Source of the DNA: Rhodococcoides fascians NBRC 12155 = LMG 3623
GTDB taxonomy: Bacteria > Actinomycetota > Actinomycetes > Mycobacteriales > Mycobacteriaceae
Assembly: GCF_001894785.1 (NCBI RefSeq)
Contig: NZ_BCWW01000004.1
Location: forward strand, 62,001 to 126,000
Length of the DNA: 64,000 nt
Direction of reading: 5' to 3'
In this document: positions 36,836 through 46,607 of the stretch, piece after piece
Position numbering within the stretch: the first letter of the stretch is position 1
Layout: every line of letters starts with the position of its first letter
Position numbers and translations under genes: made by a program
Notes under the pieces: generated by a model
Databases searched by the model: none
What the model saw: only the letters and a program-made list of their open reading frames with translations
What the model was told of the DNA's origin: nothing

Positions 36836-36856
36836 CGCGTCTGTCGTGGTGCGAGA

Positions 36857-37900
36857 TCAGCGCGCGGGAGTCAGGGGCCCGCCGGTGAGTACGCGGTAGG
36901 CGTAGTTGGTGGCGATCACCGAGACCGGAAGGGTGACGAGCAGACCGAGGCCGCACAGCACAATGCCGATGAAGTTGATGGCGGCGAGGGCCAGCAACAG
37001 CAGCAGGACCGGGCCGAAGTTCTTGACCGTCAGGTCGATAGACGACTTGATCGACTCGATCGCCGACTGGTTTCGATCGATCAGGAAAGTCAGTGCGAAG
37101 TTCGCGAGGAAACCGATCACGATGAGCAGGACGGTGCCCAGGAAAGGAACGAAGCTCAGCACGACGCTGGCCACCGTCCAGATCACAGCCAGTACCGCAA
37201 TCTGCGGAACGTTCGTGAGTTGGAAGAACCTGCCGAACGTCGGCTTCTGTGGCCCACCCGTTTCGTCCAACGCTCCCCGTACGTATGCCGCATTCACGAA
37301 GTAGGACACGAATGTCGCGATCGTGGTCACCACCAGGAATGCGCCCGACGTCGCCGCGACGGCAGTACTTTCACCTCGGTCGGCAGCAGCGACCGCGGCC
37401 GTCAGCGTCGATGCGAACGTGACGATGAACACGGCGACGCTGACCGCCCACACGATGGCCGTGATACCGAGCCACGGTCCGGTGTTGGCCTTGAACTTGT
37501 CGAAGCCGTAGCTCAGTGCAGCACCGACGTCGAGTCGACCGGGGTTGGGTCCGAGAGGTGTCTGTCCGTAGTTCTGATTTCCGTAGTTCCCGTAGTTTCC
37601 CGGCGGCGGTGGGTAGTTTCCGGGAGGGGGTGGGTAGCCGCCCGGAGGCGGATAGCCGCCCTGAGGTGGGTAGTTTCCGGGCGGCGGTGGGGAGTTTCCG
37701 GGAGGGGGAGGATAGCCGCCCTGAGGCGGGTAGTTGCCTTGGGGCGGGTAGTTGCCGGGCGGTGGCGGGTAGCTGCCCTGATGCGGGTAGTTGCCGGGTG
37801 GTGGGTACCCGTTTCTCGGTGTCTGCGGCGTGTTCGGGTCCGGCTGGTCCGGGTTGGGTCCGCGACCGTATTGCGGTCCGTCGGGCGGGTTTTCACTCAC
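36857..37900 (-). CDS. Proline/glycine-rich multipass membrane protein (Rv2560-like)
   Basis: The 347-residue protein begins with about 110 residues of proline, glycine, tyrosine and asparagine repeats built from units such as GNYPPQG and GYPPPPGN. It then has about five or six hydrophobic helices, with RLDVGAALSYGFDKFKANTGPW at the junction. The membrane part resembles DUF975-like or glycerophosphoryl-diester-associated helices. No function is established. The GTG follows GAAGGG. It ends 21 nt from the IS30 element and is divergent from the transglutaminase cluster. Confidence 0.82.
   Translation of the reverse strand: MSENPPDGPQYGRGPNPDQPDPNTPQTPRNGYPPPGNYPHQGSYPPPPGNYPPQGNYPPQGGYPPPPGNSPPPPGNYPPQGGYPPPGGYPPPPGNYPPPPGNYGNYGNQNYGQTPLGPNPGRLDVGAALSYGFDKFKANTGPWLGITAIVWAVSVAVFIVTFASTLTAAVAAADRGESTAVAATSGAFLVVTTIATFVSYFVNAAYVRGALDETGGPQKPTFGRFFQLTNVPQIAVLAVIWTVASVVLSFVPFLGTVLLIVIGFLANFALTFLIDRNQSAIESIKSSIDLTVKNFGPVLLLLLALAAINFIGIVLCGLGLLVTLPVSVIATNYAYRVLTGGPLTPAR
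37567..37813 (-). repeat. Degenerate tandem repeats encoding the proline/glycine-rich region
   Basis: Short units around GGTAGTTTCC / GGCGGTGGG recur with 15-36 nt periodicity inside the membrane-protein gene. They encode GNYPP-type peptide repeats and are a likely site of length variation between strains. Confidence 0.7.
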
Positions 37901-38130
37901 GGTTCACCCTTCATGTCTGGCGTGGTACGTCGACGATTCGTCCGCATTTTCGAAGCTGAGCGAACCGTAGACCGATGAGGCGTGTCAAGGCGTTCGACAC
38001 GTGGACGGTCGTGCGGGCCCGAATACCGTCGGGCATCGTCGATGGTTCGAATTCTTGCCGAGCGCACCGGGCCGGGGCCCACTAGGGTTGTTGTTTCTAC
38101 CCATACCGGGACTATCACGAGGGGCTCGCC

Positions 38131-41100
38131 GTGGGCATCAAGGTTGCACTCGAACATCGCACCAGTTACCGATTCGACCGCACGGTCAAGATCTTTCCGC
38201 ACGAGATCAGGCTGCGACCGGCACCGCATTCGCGCACTCCCATCGAGGCGTATTCGCTGAAGATCGAGCCGGCCGAGCATTTCGTCAACTGGCAGCAGGA
38301 CGTCTTCGGCAACTTTCTCGCCCGCGTGGTGTTCCCCGAGCGAACCGACCATCTGTCCATCACGGTCGGACTCGTTGCGGACATGGCGTCGATCAATCCG
38401 TTGGATTTTTTCGTCGAGGAATGGGCGGAGCACTTCGGCTTCGCATACGAGGAACACGATCTGCCCGATCTCGAGCCCTATCTTCGCCCGGTGGACGAGG
38501 ACAAGGCCGGTTCCGGGCCCGGACCGGTCGTGTCCGCGTGGGTGGAAAAGCTGCAGGCCGCCGTCGTCGAGCGGGGAGAATCGTTGCGCACCATCGACTT
38601 TCTCGTCATGGCCAATCAGGCCGTGATGGCGGACGTCGGCTACTCCGTGCGGATGGAGCCCGGAGTGCAGACCCCGGACCTGACGTTGACGTCCGCCGTG
38701 GGATCGTGCCGCGACTCCGCGTGGTTGCTGGTGTCGGTCCTTCGTCAGATGGGCCTGGCCGCGCGTTTCGTCTCGGGTTACCTCGTCCAATTGTCCTCGG
38801 ACGTGAAATCGCTGGACGGTCCGTCCGGGCCGGTCGAGGACTTCACCGACCTGCACGCCTGGACCGAGGTGTATCTCCCCGGTGCCGGTTGGGTCGGAAT
38901 GGACCCCACCTCGGGCCTGTTCGCCGGCGAGGGGCACATTCCACTGTCGGCCACGCCGCATCCGTCGACCGCGGCCGCGATTTCCGGCGCGACGAGCAAA
39001 TGCACAGCCGAACTGGACTTCTCGAACACTGTGGTGCGTGTTCACGAGGATCCGCGTACAACGTTGCCGTACACGGCCGAGCAGTGGGACGCGATCGAGG
39101 CCACGGCCGAGAAGATCGACCGGCGCATGCTCGATCAGGACATTCGATTGACCGTCGGTGGTGAGCCGACGTTCGTCGCCATCGAGAACCAGGAAGCGCC
39201 CGAGTGGAACACCACCGCAGACGGTCCGCACAAGCGCAAGCTGGCCAGCGTTCTCGCAGAACGACTTCGAACCATCTACGCGCCCGACGGCATGGTCCAG
39301 CGCAGCCAGGGCAAATGGTATCCCGGTGAGCCTCTCCCACGATGGCAGGTGGGTTTGTTCTGGCGAACCGACGGCCAGGCACTGTGGCACGACTCGGACC
39401 TCATAGCCGATCCGTGGTCGGCGGACGATCTGCGTCCTGATCCAGTCGACAATTCCGTATCGCAGAAGCTGATCGACCGACTGGTCGACGGATTGGGTCT
39501 GCCCGCCTCGCAAGCGCGTCCGGCCTACGAGGACCCTCTCGTCAAGCTGTTGGATCTGGTGCGTCAGCCCTACGGGGATCCGCCGGCCGACGCCGACGAT
39601 CTCGAACCGGGGACAGATTCCGCAGCTGCGAGAAGGCTTCTCCTCGAACGGCTCGACGCCAGTACCGACGAACCGGCGGCATTCGTGCTGCCGATCTCGC
39701 GGACCGAGGACGGCACTGGCTGGCAGAGCGCAGACTGGAAGCTGCGACGTGGGCGAATCGTGTTGTTGGAGGGGGATTCTCCCGCCGGGCTCCGTCTGCC
39801 GCTACGAGCGATCTCGTGGGACGGGGGTCCGGTCGAGAACCCGGCCGATCCCACCGCACCGAAACCCGATCTGCCGACCCCGCAGCTGACGCAGCAACCA
39901 CCCCGGGCCGTCGACCCGGCCGAGTCGCGCTACGCGCAGGCGGTGCGGGAGACGTCCGGAGTGGGTGGAACTGCGGTGACCGCACTGGTCGCCGAGGTAC
40001 GCGACGGCGTACTGCACGTGTTCATGCCGCCGATGGATCGATTGGACGACTTCGTCGATCTGGTCTCTCGGGTGGAACGTGCCGCATCCGCGATCGAGAC
40101 ACCGGTCGTCCTCGAGGGCTACGGCCCGCCTTCGGATCCCCGTATCCAAACCCTCACGGTCACTCCGGATCCCGGGGTCATCGAGGTGAACGTTCAGCCG
40201 ACGTCGTCGTGGGCGGAGCAGAACGAGCTGATGGAGCGCTTGTATCTCGAGGCGCGTAAATCACGGTTGAGTACCGAGGGTTTCGACAACGACGGCACCA
40301 CCCGGGGCACCGGCGGTGGCAACCACATCACTCTGGGTGGCGTCACACCGTCCGATTCGCCGGTGTTGCGCCGACCGGACCTGCTGGTGTCTCTGTTGAC
40401 ACACTGGCAGCGTCACCCGTCGCTGTCGTACCTGTTCTCGGGTCGATTCATCGGTACCACCTCGCAGGCCCCCCGAGCCGACGAAGGTCGTGAGGAGTCG
40501 CTCTACGAGCTCGAGGTTGCGTTCAGCGAGATCAAGCGTCTGACCGGTGCCGACCGTTCGGCGTCGCCATGGGTCGTCGATCGGGCGCTGCGGCACCTGC
40601 TCACCGACATCACCGGAAACACGCACCGTGCCGAGTTCTGCATCGACAAGCTGTACAGCCCCGACTCCACCCGCGGCAGGCTCGGTCTGCTCGAGCTTCG
40701 CGGGTTCGAGATGCCGCCGCATCATCAGATGGCGATGGTGCAGTCCTTGCTCGTGCGCTCGATGGTCTCGCGATTCTGGGATACTCCACTCGAAGCACCG
40801 CTGATCCGGCACGGTGCCAACCTGCACGGTCGATACATGTTGCCGCACTTCGTGATCGGTGACATCGGCCGGGTCGCCGAGGACCTCCGCGAGCACGGCA
40901 TCGAATTCGATACCAGCTGGCTGGACCCGTTCACCGAGTTTCGTTTTCCGCGCATCGGCACCACCGTCGTCGGCGATGCCGAGATCGAACTGCGCGGTGC
41001 GATCGAGCCGTGGAACACGCTCGGGGAGGAGTCGACGTCCTCCGGCACGGCGCGCTACGTGGATTCCTCGGTCGAGCGCATCCAGGTTCGCGTTGCCGGT

Positions 41101-41520
41101 GCCGATGTGGGCCGTTACCTGTTGACGTGCAACGGGGTGCCGGTACCGATGTTGCGTACCGAGCGACAGGACGTTCAGGTCGCCGGAGTGCGCTATCGCG
41201 CCTGGCAACCGCCGAGCGCGCTGCATCCCACGATCGAGGTACAGAGTCCCTTGCGATTCGATCTGGTGGAGATGCAAACCGGACGCGCAGTCGGCGGGTG
41301 CTCGTATCACGTGGTGCACCCCGGCGGACGGTCGTACGACGGTCCACCGGTCAACTCGGTGGAGGCGGAAGCGCGACGCAACGGCCGGTTCGAGGAGGGC
41401 GGGTTCACGTCGGGCAAGGTGGACATAGCAAGATTGCTCGAGATGCACGCTCGCCAAGCGATCGACGTGACTGCGCCCGGCATGCTGGACCTGCGCCGGA
41501 CCGGGGTTCACACGTCCTGA
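38131..41520 (+). CDS. Transglutaminase-fold / DUF2126 protein
   Basis: The 1129-residue protein has an N-terminal transglutaminase-like module: a beta N-domain from residue 1, then a Cys-His-Asp triad at Cys193 (GSCRDSAWLL), His242 (DLHAWTEVYL) and Asp258 (MDPTSG). The rest is the DUF2126 region, with VGGEPTFVAIENQEAPEWN, GNHITLGGVTPSDSPVLRRP and RGFEMPPHHQMAM. It matches Rv2566-type long proteins. DUF2126 has been proposed, from comparative genomics, to be a ligase-like domain. The GTG follows GAGGGG. It heads the cluster with the ATP-grasp/alpha-E and second transglutaminase genes. Confidence 0.85.
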   Translation: MGIKVALEHRTSYRFDRTVKIFPHEIRLRPAPHSRTPIEAYSLKIEPAEHFVNWQQDVFGNFLARVVFPERTDHLSITVGLVADMASINPLDFFVEEWAEHFGFAYEEHDLPDLEPYLRPVDEDKAGSGPGPVVSAWVEKLQAAVVERGESLRTIDFLVMANQAVMADVGYSVRMEPGVQTPDLTLTSAVGSCRDSAWLLVSVLRQMGLAARFVSGYLVQLSSDVKSLDGPSGPVEDFTDLHAWTEVYLPGAGWVGMDPTSGLFAGEGHIPLSATPHPSTAAAISGATSKCTAELDFSNTVVRVHEDPRTTLPYTAEQWDAIEATAEKIDRRMLDQDIRLTVGGEPTFVAIENQEAPEWNTTADGPHKRKLASVLAERLRTIYAPDGMVQRSQGKWYPGEPLPRWQVGLFWRTDGQALWHDSDLIADPWSADDLRPDPVDNSVSQKLIDRLVDGLGLPASQARPAYEDPLVKLLDLVRQPYGDPPADADDLEPGTDSAAARRLLLERLDASTDEPAAFVLPISRTEDGTGWQSADWKLRRGRIVLLEGDSPAGLRLPLRAISWDGGPVENPADPTAPKPDLPTPQLTQQPPRAVDPAESRYAQAVRETSGVGGTAVTALVAEVRDGVLHVFMPPMDRLDDFVDLVSRVERAASAIETPVVLEGYGPPSDPRIQTLTVTPDPGVIEVNVQPTSSWAEQNELMERLYLEARKSRLSTEGFDNDGTTRGTGGGNHITLGGVTPSDSPVLRRPDLLVSLLTHWQRHPSLSYLFSGRFIGTTSQAPRADEGREESLYELEVAFSEIKRLTGADRSASPWVVDRALRHLLTDITGNTHRAEFCIDKLYSPDSTRGRLGLLELRGFEMPPHHQMAMVQSLLVRSMVSRFWDTPLEAPLIRHGANLHGRYMLPHFVIGDIGRVAEDLREHGIEFDTSWLDPFTEFRFPRIGTTVVGDAEIELRGAIEPWNTLGEESTSSGTARYVDSSVERIQVRVAGADVGRYLLTCNGVPVPMLRTERQDVQVAGVRYRAWQPPSALHPTIEVQSPLRFDLVEMQTGRAVGGCSYHVVHPGGRSYDGPPVNSVEAEARRNGRFEEGGFTSGKVDIARLLEMHARQAIDVTAPGMLDLRRTGVHTS

Positions 41521-41645
41521 GGCGGGCAGAAAAGAACGAGTCGACCGGTAGCGATTGCGGTCCGACGCGGAACGGGTGGATTCGGCAACGACCACGCCTC
41601 ATCCGGCGACGGAGTGTGATCGACCGACGGAAGGACAACGGCTCG

Positions 41646-44330
41646 ATGGTGCCCGTGGATACCGCTCACAGTGAGGCGGGCCGCAACGAGACGGCGGCCG
41701 GTGCGCCCGACCCCGTGTCACCCGACCTGGTGTCACCGTGGCTCGAATACCACGGTCGACGTGAGGCCGTGACGGGTCGCAGAGATCTGTTCGACGAAAT
41801 GCTCGGTGCCGACGACACGGTGCGTCCGCACTGGGCGGAGCTGGTCGACGGTATGCGCGACGCCGGCCCGGGTGCGATGCAGACGTTGCAGTCTCGGGTC
41901 AGCCGGCTCGTCGACGACCACGGAATCACCTACAACCCGATTCCGACGGGCGGCAACGAGCCCGGGCCCAGTTCCGTGCGGTGGGGACTGGACAGCGTCC
42001 CGTACGTCGTTGCAGCGGACGAATGGGATCGGCTCGAAGCGGGGCTGGTCCAGCGTTCGCAACTGCTCGACGCCATCCTGACCGACATCTACGGTGCGCA
42101 GGAGACAGTCCGGCGCGGTCTGATTCCGCCCGAGCTGATCTTCGGCAACCCCGGCTATCTTCGACCGGCGCACGCCATCACCGTCCCGGGTCCGCATCAG
42201 TTGTTCATGCACGCAGCCGACATCGCGCGCGGGTCCGACGGCCGGTTCTCGGTCGTTGCGGATCGCACTCAGGCACCGTCCGGGGTGGGGTATGCGCTGG
42301 CCGATCGGCGAGTGATGTCGCGGGCGATGCCGGAGCTGTTCCAGGCGAGCAATCCGAGGCCGCTGTCGACGTTCGCTCGGGCGATGCGCTTGGCGCTGCG
42401 TGACGCTGCACCCGCGTCCGCCGAGGATCCTGTCGTGGTGGTGTTGACGCCGGGGTCGCATTCCGAGACGGCGTTCGATCAGGCTTATCTGGCAACGGTT
42501 CTGGGCTTCCCGCTCGTCGAGAACGCCGATCTGGTGGTGCGGGACGGCTGTTTGTGGATGCGATCGCTCGGCACACTGCGACGGGTGGACGTGGTGTTAC
42601 GACGCGTCGACGCCGAGTTCGTCGACCCGCTCGATCTGCGTCCGGATTCGCATCTGGGTGTGGTCGGTCTGGTCGAGGTCCTGCGGCGCGGTGCGGTGAG
42701 CGTGGTCAACACTCTCGGTAGCGGAGTCCTCGAGAATCCCGCACTGACACCGTTGCTGCCGGCTCTGAGCCGGGCTCTGCTGGATGAGGATCTGACGCTC
42801 GATTCGGTCCCCACCTATTGGGGTGGTGATCCGATCGCACTCTCGCACATGCGAACTCGCTTCCGATCGCTGGTATTGAGATCTACCGTGTCCCGACGCG
42901 CGGTCGTGGGTCACGATCTCACCGAGCACGCGGCCCGGGCGCTGTGGGACGAGGTCGAGGCAGCTCCGTGGAAATGGACCGGTCAGGAAGTGCCGGAGTT
43001 CTCACTGGCTCCGGTGGGTTCGTCCTGGGGCAGCGGGTCGGGGGAGCAGTTGGCGGTTGCTCCCGCCCAGGTCGGAATGCGCTTGTTCACCGTCGCGCAG
43101 CGGGTCGGCTACACCCCGATGCGAGGCGGTCTGGGTCAGGTCATGATCACGGCGCCGGTCACCGAACCACTGATCACCGTCGCCTCCAAGGACGTGTGGG
43201 TCAAGTCGGTGGAGAGGGTCACTCCGGCCGATTCTGCTCCGCACACCCCGCCTGCCACGGTGGAGGAGTTGCCGCAGTACGCCGCGTCCAACGTCGAGGT
43301 GGTCAGTTCCCCGCGTGTGCTGGGCGATCTCTTCTGGTTCGGTCGGTACAGCGAACGCGCGGAGGACATGACACGTCTGCTCATCGCCGCCCGGGAGCGG
43401 GATCAGGACTATCGCTCGATGCCGTGGCTCGACGGCAGCGACAGCCTGCCGCTTCTGCTGGAAGCGGTCACGAAGGTATCGCGCACGGGACCGGGATTCC
43501 TGGACGAGACGATCCGCGCCGATGCGATGGCCGAAATGCGTTCGCTGATGCTCTCGGTGGAGCGCCTCGGTTCACTGGCGCAGTCGGTCGATCGGATGCA
43601 ACAGGCAGCTCGTGCGGTGCGCGATCAACTCTCGAACGACACCTGGGCAGTGCTCGCTCGCATCGACACCGCGCTCGATGAGTTGGGCGAGTCGGCCGTC
43701 AACAACGGTGCCCAGCTGGCTGCATCGCAATCGAGCGTGCTGCGCGGTCTGCTCGCGCTGTCCGGACTGGCGTCGGAGTCGATGGTTCGCGACGCCGGTT
43801 GGTACCTGATGGACGCGGGCAAGCGAATAGAGCGGGGATTGCAACTGACAGCGTTGCTGTCAGCGACTCTGAGTCACGCCCTGACGCCGTCCACCGAACA
43901 GGCGGTCATCGATTCGGTGCTGTCTGCGGCAGAGTCCTCGGTGATCTATCGCCGACGCAACAGTGGTCGTGCACGGCCGGCTGCAGTTGCGCAGCTGCTG
44001 CTGTTCGACGCCGGCAACCCTCGCGCACTCGTGTACCAACTCGACCGATTACGTGACGATCTCGGGGCACTACCGGATGCGTCCGGTAGCTCGCGGCCCG
44101 AACAACTCGTCGAGCAGATGCGGGTTCGGTTGCGGCGCGTCGACCCGGGTGATCTGGAGTCGGTCGACGCCACCGGGCGGCGGGTGGAACTGATCGAGCT
44201 CGTGGACGGTATTCACGATTCACTCGAAGAACTGTCCCGAGTTGTTCTCGCGACGCACATGTCGCTGCCGGGCGGTACCCAGCCGCTGTGGGGCAGCGTC
44301 GGTGCGCGGATCGGAAGCGGGGCACGATGA
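41646..44330 (+). CDS. Circularly permuted ATP-grasp / alpha-E domain fusion protein
   Basis: The 894-residue protein joins two modules that are separate genes in many bacteria. About residues 20-560 are a circularly permuted ATP-grasp domain with PGPHQLFMHAADIARG, FSVVADRTQAPSGVGYALAD and a C-terminal VWVKSVER. The remainder is an alpha-E helical domain starting PRVLGDLFWFGRYSERAEDM. The ATP-grasp fold suggests ATP-dependent carboxylate-amine ligation; the partner is unknown. ATG 41646 follows GGAAGGA. Its stop overlaps the next ATG (ATGA). It corresponds to Rv2567. Confidence 0.88.
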   Translation: MVPVDTAHSEAGRNETAAGAPDPVSPDLVSPWLEYHGRREAVTGRRDLFDEMLGADDTVRPHWAELVDGMRDAGPGAMQTLQSRVSRLVDDHGITYNPIPTGGNEPGPSSVRWGLDSVPYVVAADEWDRLEAGLVQRSQLLDAILTDIYGAQETVRRGLIPPELIFGNPGYLRPAHAITVPGPHQLFMHAADIARGSDGRFSVVADRTQAPSGVGYALADRRVMSRAMPELFQASNPRPLSTFARAMRLALRDAAPASAEDPVVVVLTPGSHSETAFDQAYLATVLGFPLVENADLVVRDGCLWMRSLGTLRRVDVVLRRVDAEFVDPLDLRPDSHLGVVGLVEVLRRGAVSVVNTLGSGVLENPALTPLLPALSRALLDEDLTLDSVPTYWGGDPIALSHMRTRFRSLVLRSTVSRRAVVGHDLTEHAARALWDEVEAAPWKWTGQEVPEFSLAPVGSSWGSGSGEQLAVAPAQVGMRLFTVAQRVGYTPMRGGLGQVMITAPVTEPLITVASKDVWVKSVERVTPADSAPHTPPATVEELPQYAASNVEVVSSPRVLGDLFWFGRYSERAEDMTRLLIAARERDQDYRSMPWLDGSDSLPLLLEAVTKVSRTGPGFLDETIRADAMAEMRSLMLSVERLGSLAQSVDRMQQAARAVRDQLSNDTWAVLARIDTALDELGESAVNNGAQLAASQSSVLRGLLALSGLASESMVRDAGWYLMDAGKRIERGLQLTALLSATLSHALTPSTEQAVIDSVLSAAESSVIYRRRNSGRARPAAVAQLLLFDAGNPRALVYQLDRLRDDLGALPDASGSSRPEQLVEQMRVRLRRVDPGDLESVDATGRRVELIELVDGIHDSLEELSRVVLATHMSLPGGTQPLWGSVGARIGSGAR

Positions 44331-45235
44331 CGAGTCGTCGGTACCGAATCAAGCACATCACCACGTACACCTACTCCGATCGCGTCACGTCGTCCTACGG
44401 GCGAGGATTTCTCGCGCCGCGGGACATGGACGGGCAGCACTGCGTCGAGAAGTCGGTCACGGTGGAGCCGCCACCCACCGATCAATCGTTCGGCGTCGAT
44501 GTCTACGGCAACGAAGACGTGTACTTCCACGTGACCAACGATCACGAGAAGCTGGTCGTCACGGCGAATTCGCTCGTCGAGGTGTACCCGCGGCCGGTGG
44601 ACGAGACCACGTCGTGGCCTGCGACTGCCCCGTGGGAATCGGCCCGGATGGCCATGTTCGACCCCACCAGGACCGATTCAGCGGACTCGGCACGTTCATC
44701 GGCGGTGGAGTTCGCCCTCGATCTGCCGACGCCGGAGATCACGGACGAGGTGCGAGCGTACGCCGCGCCCAGTTTCACGCCGGGGCGTCCGCTCGCGGAC
44801 GTCATCGTCGATCTGACGCACCGGATCTTCACCGACTTTCGGTATCTGTCCGGGTCCACGACGGTATCGACCACCGTGGTCGACGTCCTCGCCGCACGCT
44901 CGGGGGTCTGTCAGGACTTCGCTCGGTTGGCCATCGCCTGTCTGCGGTCGCAGGGGTTGGCGGCACGGTACGTGTCGGGCTATCTCGCCACGGAACCGCC
45001 ACCGGGCAAGGAACGCATGATCGGTGTCGATGCGACCCATGCGTGGGCCGCGGTGTGGATGCCCGACGACCGCTGGCTGGCCTTCGATCCGACCAATGAT
45101 CAGCTGGTCGACGAGCGGTACGCGACGGTCGCCTGGGGCCGCGACTATGCCGACGTTCCGCCGTTGCGCGGGGTCATCTACACCGAGGCCGAGAAGAGCA
45201 CGATCGCGGTCTCGGTCGACGTTGCACCGATGTAG
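44327..45235 (+). CDS. Transglutaminase-family protein (predicted cysteine peptidase)
   Basis: The 302-residue protein has an N-terminal beta domain (YRIKHITTYTYSDRV, SYGRGFLAPRDMDGQH) and a transglutaminase core with Cys195 (SGVCQDFARL), His238 (VDATHAWAAVW) and Asp254 (AFDPTN). The triad is complete, so it can be a peptidase or acyl-transferase. It overlaps the ATP-grasp/alpha-E gene by 4 nt, as expected for proteins acting in one pathway. It resembles Rv2569c. Confidence 0.87.
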   Translation: MTSRRYRIKHITTYTYSDRVTSSYGRGFLAPRDMDGQHCVEKSVTVEPPPTDQSFGVDVYGNEDVYFHVTNDHEKLVVTANSLVEVYPRPVDETTSWPATAPWESARMAMFDPTRTDSADSARSSAVEFALDLPTPEITDEVRAYAAPSFTPGRPLADVIVDLTHRIFTDFRYLSGSTTVSTTVVDVLAARSGVCQDFARLAIACLRSQGLAARYVSGYLATEPPPGKERMIGVDATHAWAAVWMPDDRWLAFDPTNDQLVDERYATVAWGRDYADVPPLRGVIYTEAEKSTIAVSVDVAPM

Positions 45236-45374
45236 TTCGCGCTGCATACTTTGGTGGCTTCGGGGTAACCGGCCAGCTGGTCGGGTCTACGAATGGGATC
45301 TCGAAAGCCGCAAAACGGACAATCGTGTCTCTTTCGTAGCCGGCGACACGGCACAGTACGACGTAGCGAACAGG

Positions 45375-45380
45375 TAGCTT
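45375..45380 (+). promoter_or_regulatory. Possible -10 element of the kinase-like gene
   Basis: TAGCTT fits TANNNT and lies 8 nt before the ATG at 45389, where there is no strong Shine-Dalgarno. This is close to leaderless spacing. No -35 is evident in the 153-nt gap. Confidence 0.3.
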
Positions 45381-45388
45381 GGACAACG

Positions 45389-46558
45389 ATGACCGCAACA
45401 CTTGCAGACCCTGTATCCGAGGTAGTGGCAGCAGCCCAGCGACTACTGACCAAGCGCACCGGGGCACCGGTGACGCTGATCGATCCCGTCGACCTCGGGG
45501 GTAGTGGCCAAGCCATCGTGTTGCGAGTGAAGGTGTCCGAGAATCCTTTTCAGCTTCCGCGAACCCTTGTCGTCAAGCAGGTGCGCGATCTTCCCGGAGA
45601 ATCGGAGCTGCATTCCGAGCTCACCGATGTCGCCGGGTCGAGTGCATTTCTACGCGAGGCCGCCTCGTACCAGTTCGCGAATGCGCTGGCCACCGACAGC
45701 AGGCCGGGGCCGGAGCTGCACGCCTACGATCTCGATGCTCGGCTGTTGATTCTGAGCGACCTCGGTGACGCCAGTGCGATCCCCACGCTGCTGCGCAGTT
45801 CCGATGCATCGATGGTCACCAACTCGTTGATGGCCATGGCTCAGGCGCTCGGGCGCATGCATGCGGCAACCGTGGGCCGTGAGGACGATTTCGCAGCATT
45901 GCTTCGGCGGGTCGGCCAGCCCGACTCGGCAGACGGAATTTCCGCGCAGATACCCGACGCCCTCGCCGCGGTACCCGGCATGTTGACCGGATTGCTCGGA
46001 GTAGGGGCACCACCGGACGTCCTTCTCGAACGGGTCTCGCGCAGCGGACGGCTGTTCGCACACGGAGCGTTCCGTGCCTTCAGCCCGTCGGATCTGTGTC
46101 CCGACAACATCATCGTCAACGACGAAGGCGTTCGATTCCTCGACTACGAGTGGGGCGGTTTTCGAGACGCCACTCTCGACATCACGTACGCGTTGGCGTC
46201 GTTCCCGGGGTGTCTGTGCAGTTTCGAGCTCTCGCACGATCGCGAGCAGGCCATGATCGACGCGTGGCGTTCGGAGGTCGTCGGCATCTGGCCTGCACTG
46301 GCGGACGACCACGTGCTGGCTACCAAGCTGCTCGACGCGAGGTTGATCTGGGTGTGGCTGACCACGTACTGGTTCCTACCCGACGATCACACTCGAATTG
46401 CCGCGGCGCGCGCACATCAGCTGTCGGTACCGCGGTCGCAGGCGCTGATTTCGCGTTGGTCGGTGCTCCAGGACAGCGCAGTGCGTTCGGGAGAGCCCGA
46501 TATCGCCGACTACGCCGAGTCGGTCGTGTCCGCTCTGCGCGCGAAGCGGGACCGCTGA
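45389..46558 (+). CDS. Aminoglycoside phosphotransferase-like kinase-fold protein (Rv2568c-like)
   Basis: The 389-residue protein has an APH/choline-kinase-like layout: an N-lobe with [18 protein letters not shown], a helical middle, and a catalytic loop [17 protein letters not shown] with Asp235, followed by the metal-binding [15 protein letters not shown]. The usual His two positions before the catalytic Asp is replaced. The substrate is unknown. It lies 153 nt downstream of the second transglutaminase, the same association seen for Rv2566-Rv2569c, so a role in that system is inferred from neighbourhood. Confidence 0.78.
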   Translation: MTATLADPVSEVVAAAQRLLTKRTGAPVTLIDPVDLGGSGQAIVLRVKVSENPFQLPRTLVVKQVRDLPGESELHSELTDVAGSSAFLREAASYQFANALATDSRPGPELHAYDLDARLLILSDLGDASAIPTLLRSSDASMVTNSLMAMAQALGRMHAATVGREDDFAALLRRVGQPDSADGISAQIPDALAAVPGMLTGLLGVGAPPDVLLERVSRSGRLFAHGAFRAFSPSDLCPDNIIVNDEGVRFLDYEWGGFRDATLDITYALASFPGCLCSFELSHDREQAMIDAWRSEVVGIWPALADDHVLATKLLDARLIWVWLTTYWFLPDDHTRIAAARAHQLSVPRSQALISRWSVLQDSAVRSGEPDIADYAESVVSALRAKRDR

Positions 46559-46594
46559 GCGCGAACGCGTTCGCCTTTCGTACCGTCGAATCGG

Positions 46595-46600
46595 TAGCGT
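46595..46600 (+). promoter_or_regulatory. -10 element of rarA, leaderless configuration
   Basis: TAGCGT fits TANNNT and is 7 nt before the GTG start at 46608, which lacks a Shine-Dalgarno sequence. Confidence 0.45.
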
Positions 46601-46607
46601 TCGACCA

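Noticed and set aside
37567..37813. Repeats resembling a small CRISPR array
   Set aside because: They are short irregular coding repeats in phase with the reading frame, with no unique spacers or cas genes.
46561..46574. GCGAACGCGTTCGC, a 14-bp palindrome before rarA, as a LexA box
   Set aside because: The spacing between GAAC and GTTC is 2 nt rather than the 4 nt of the SOS consensus.
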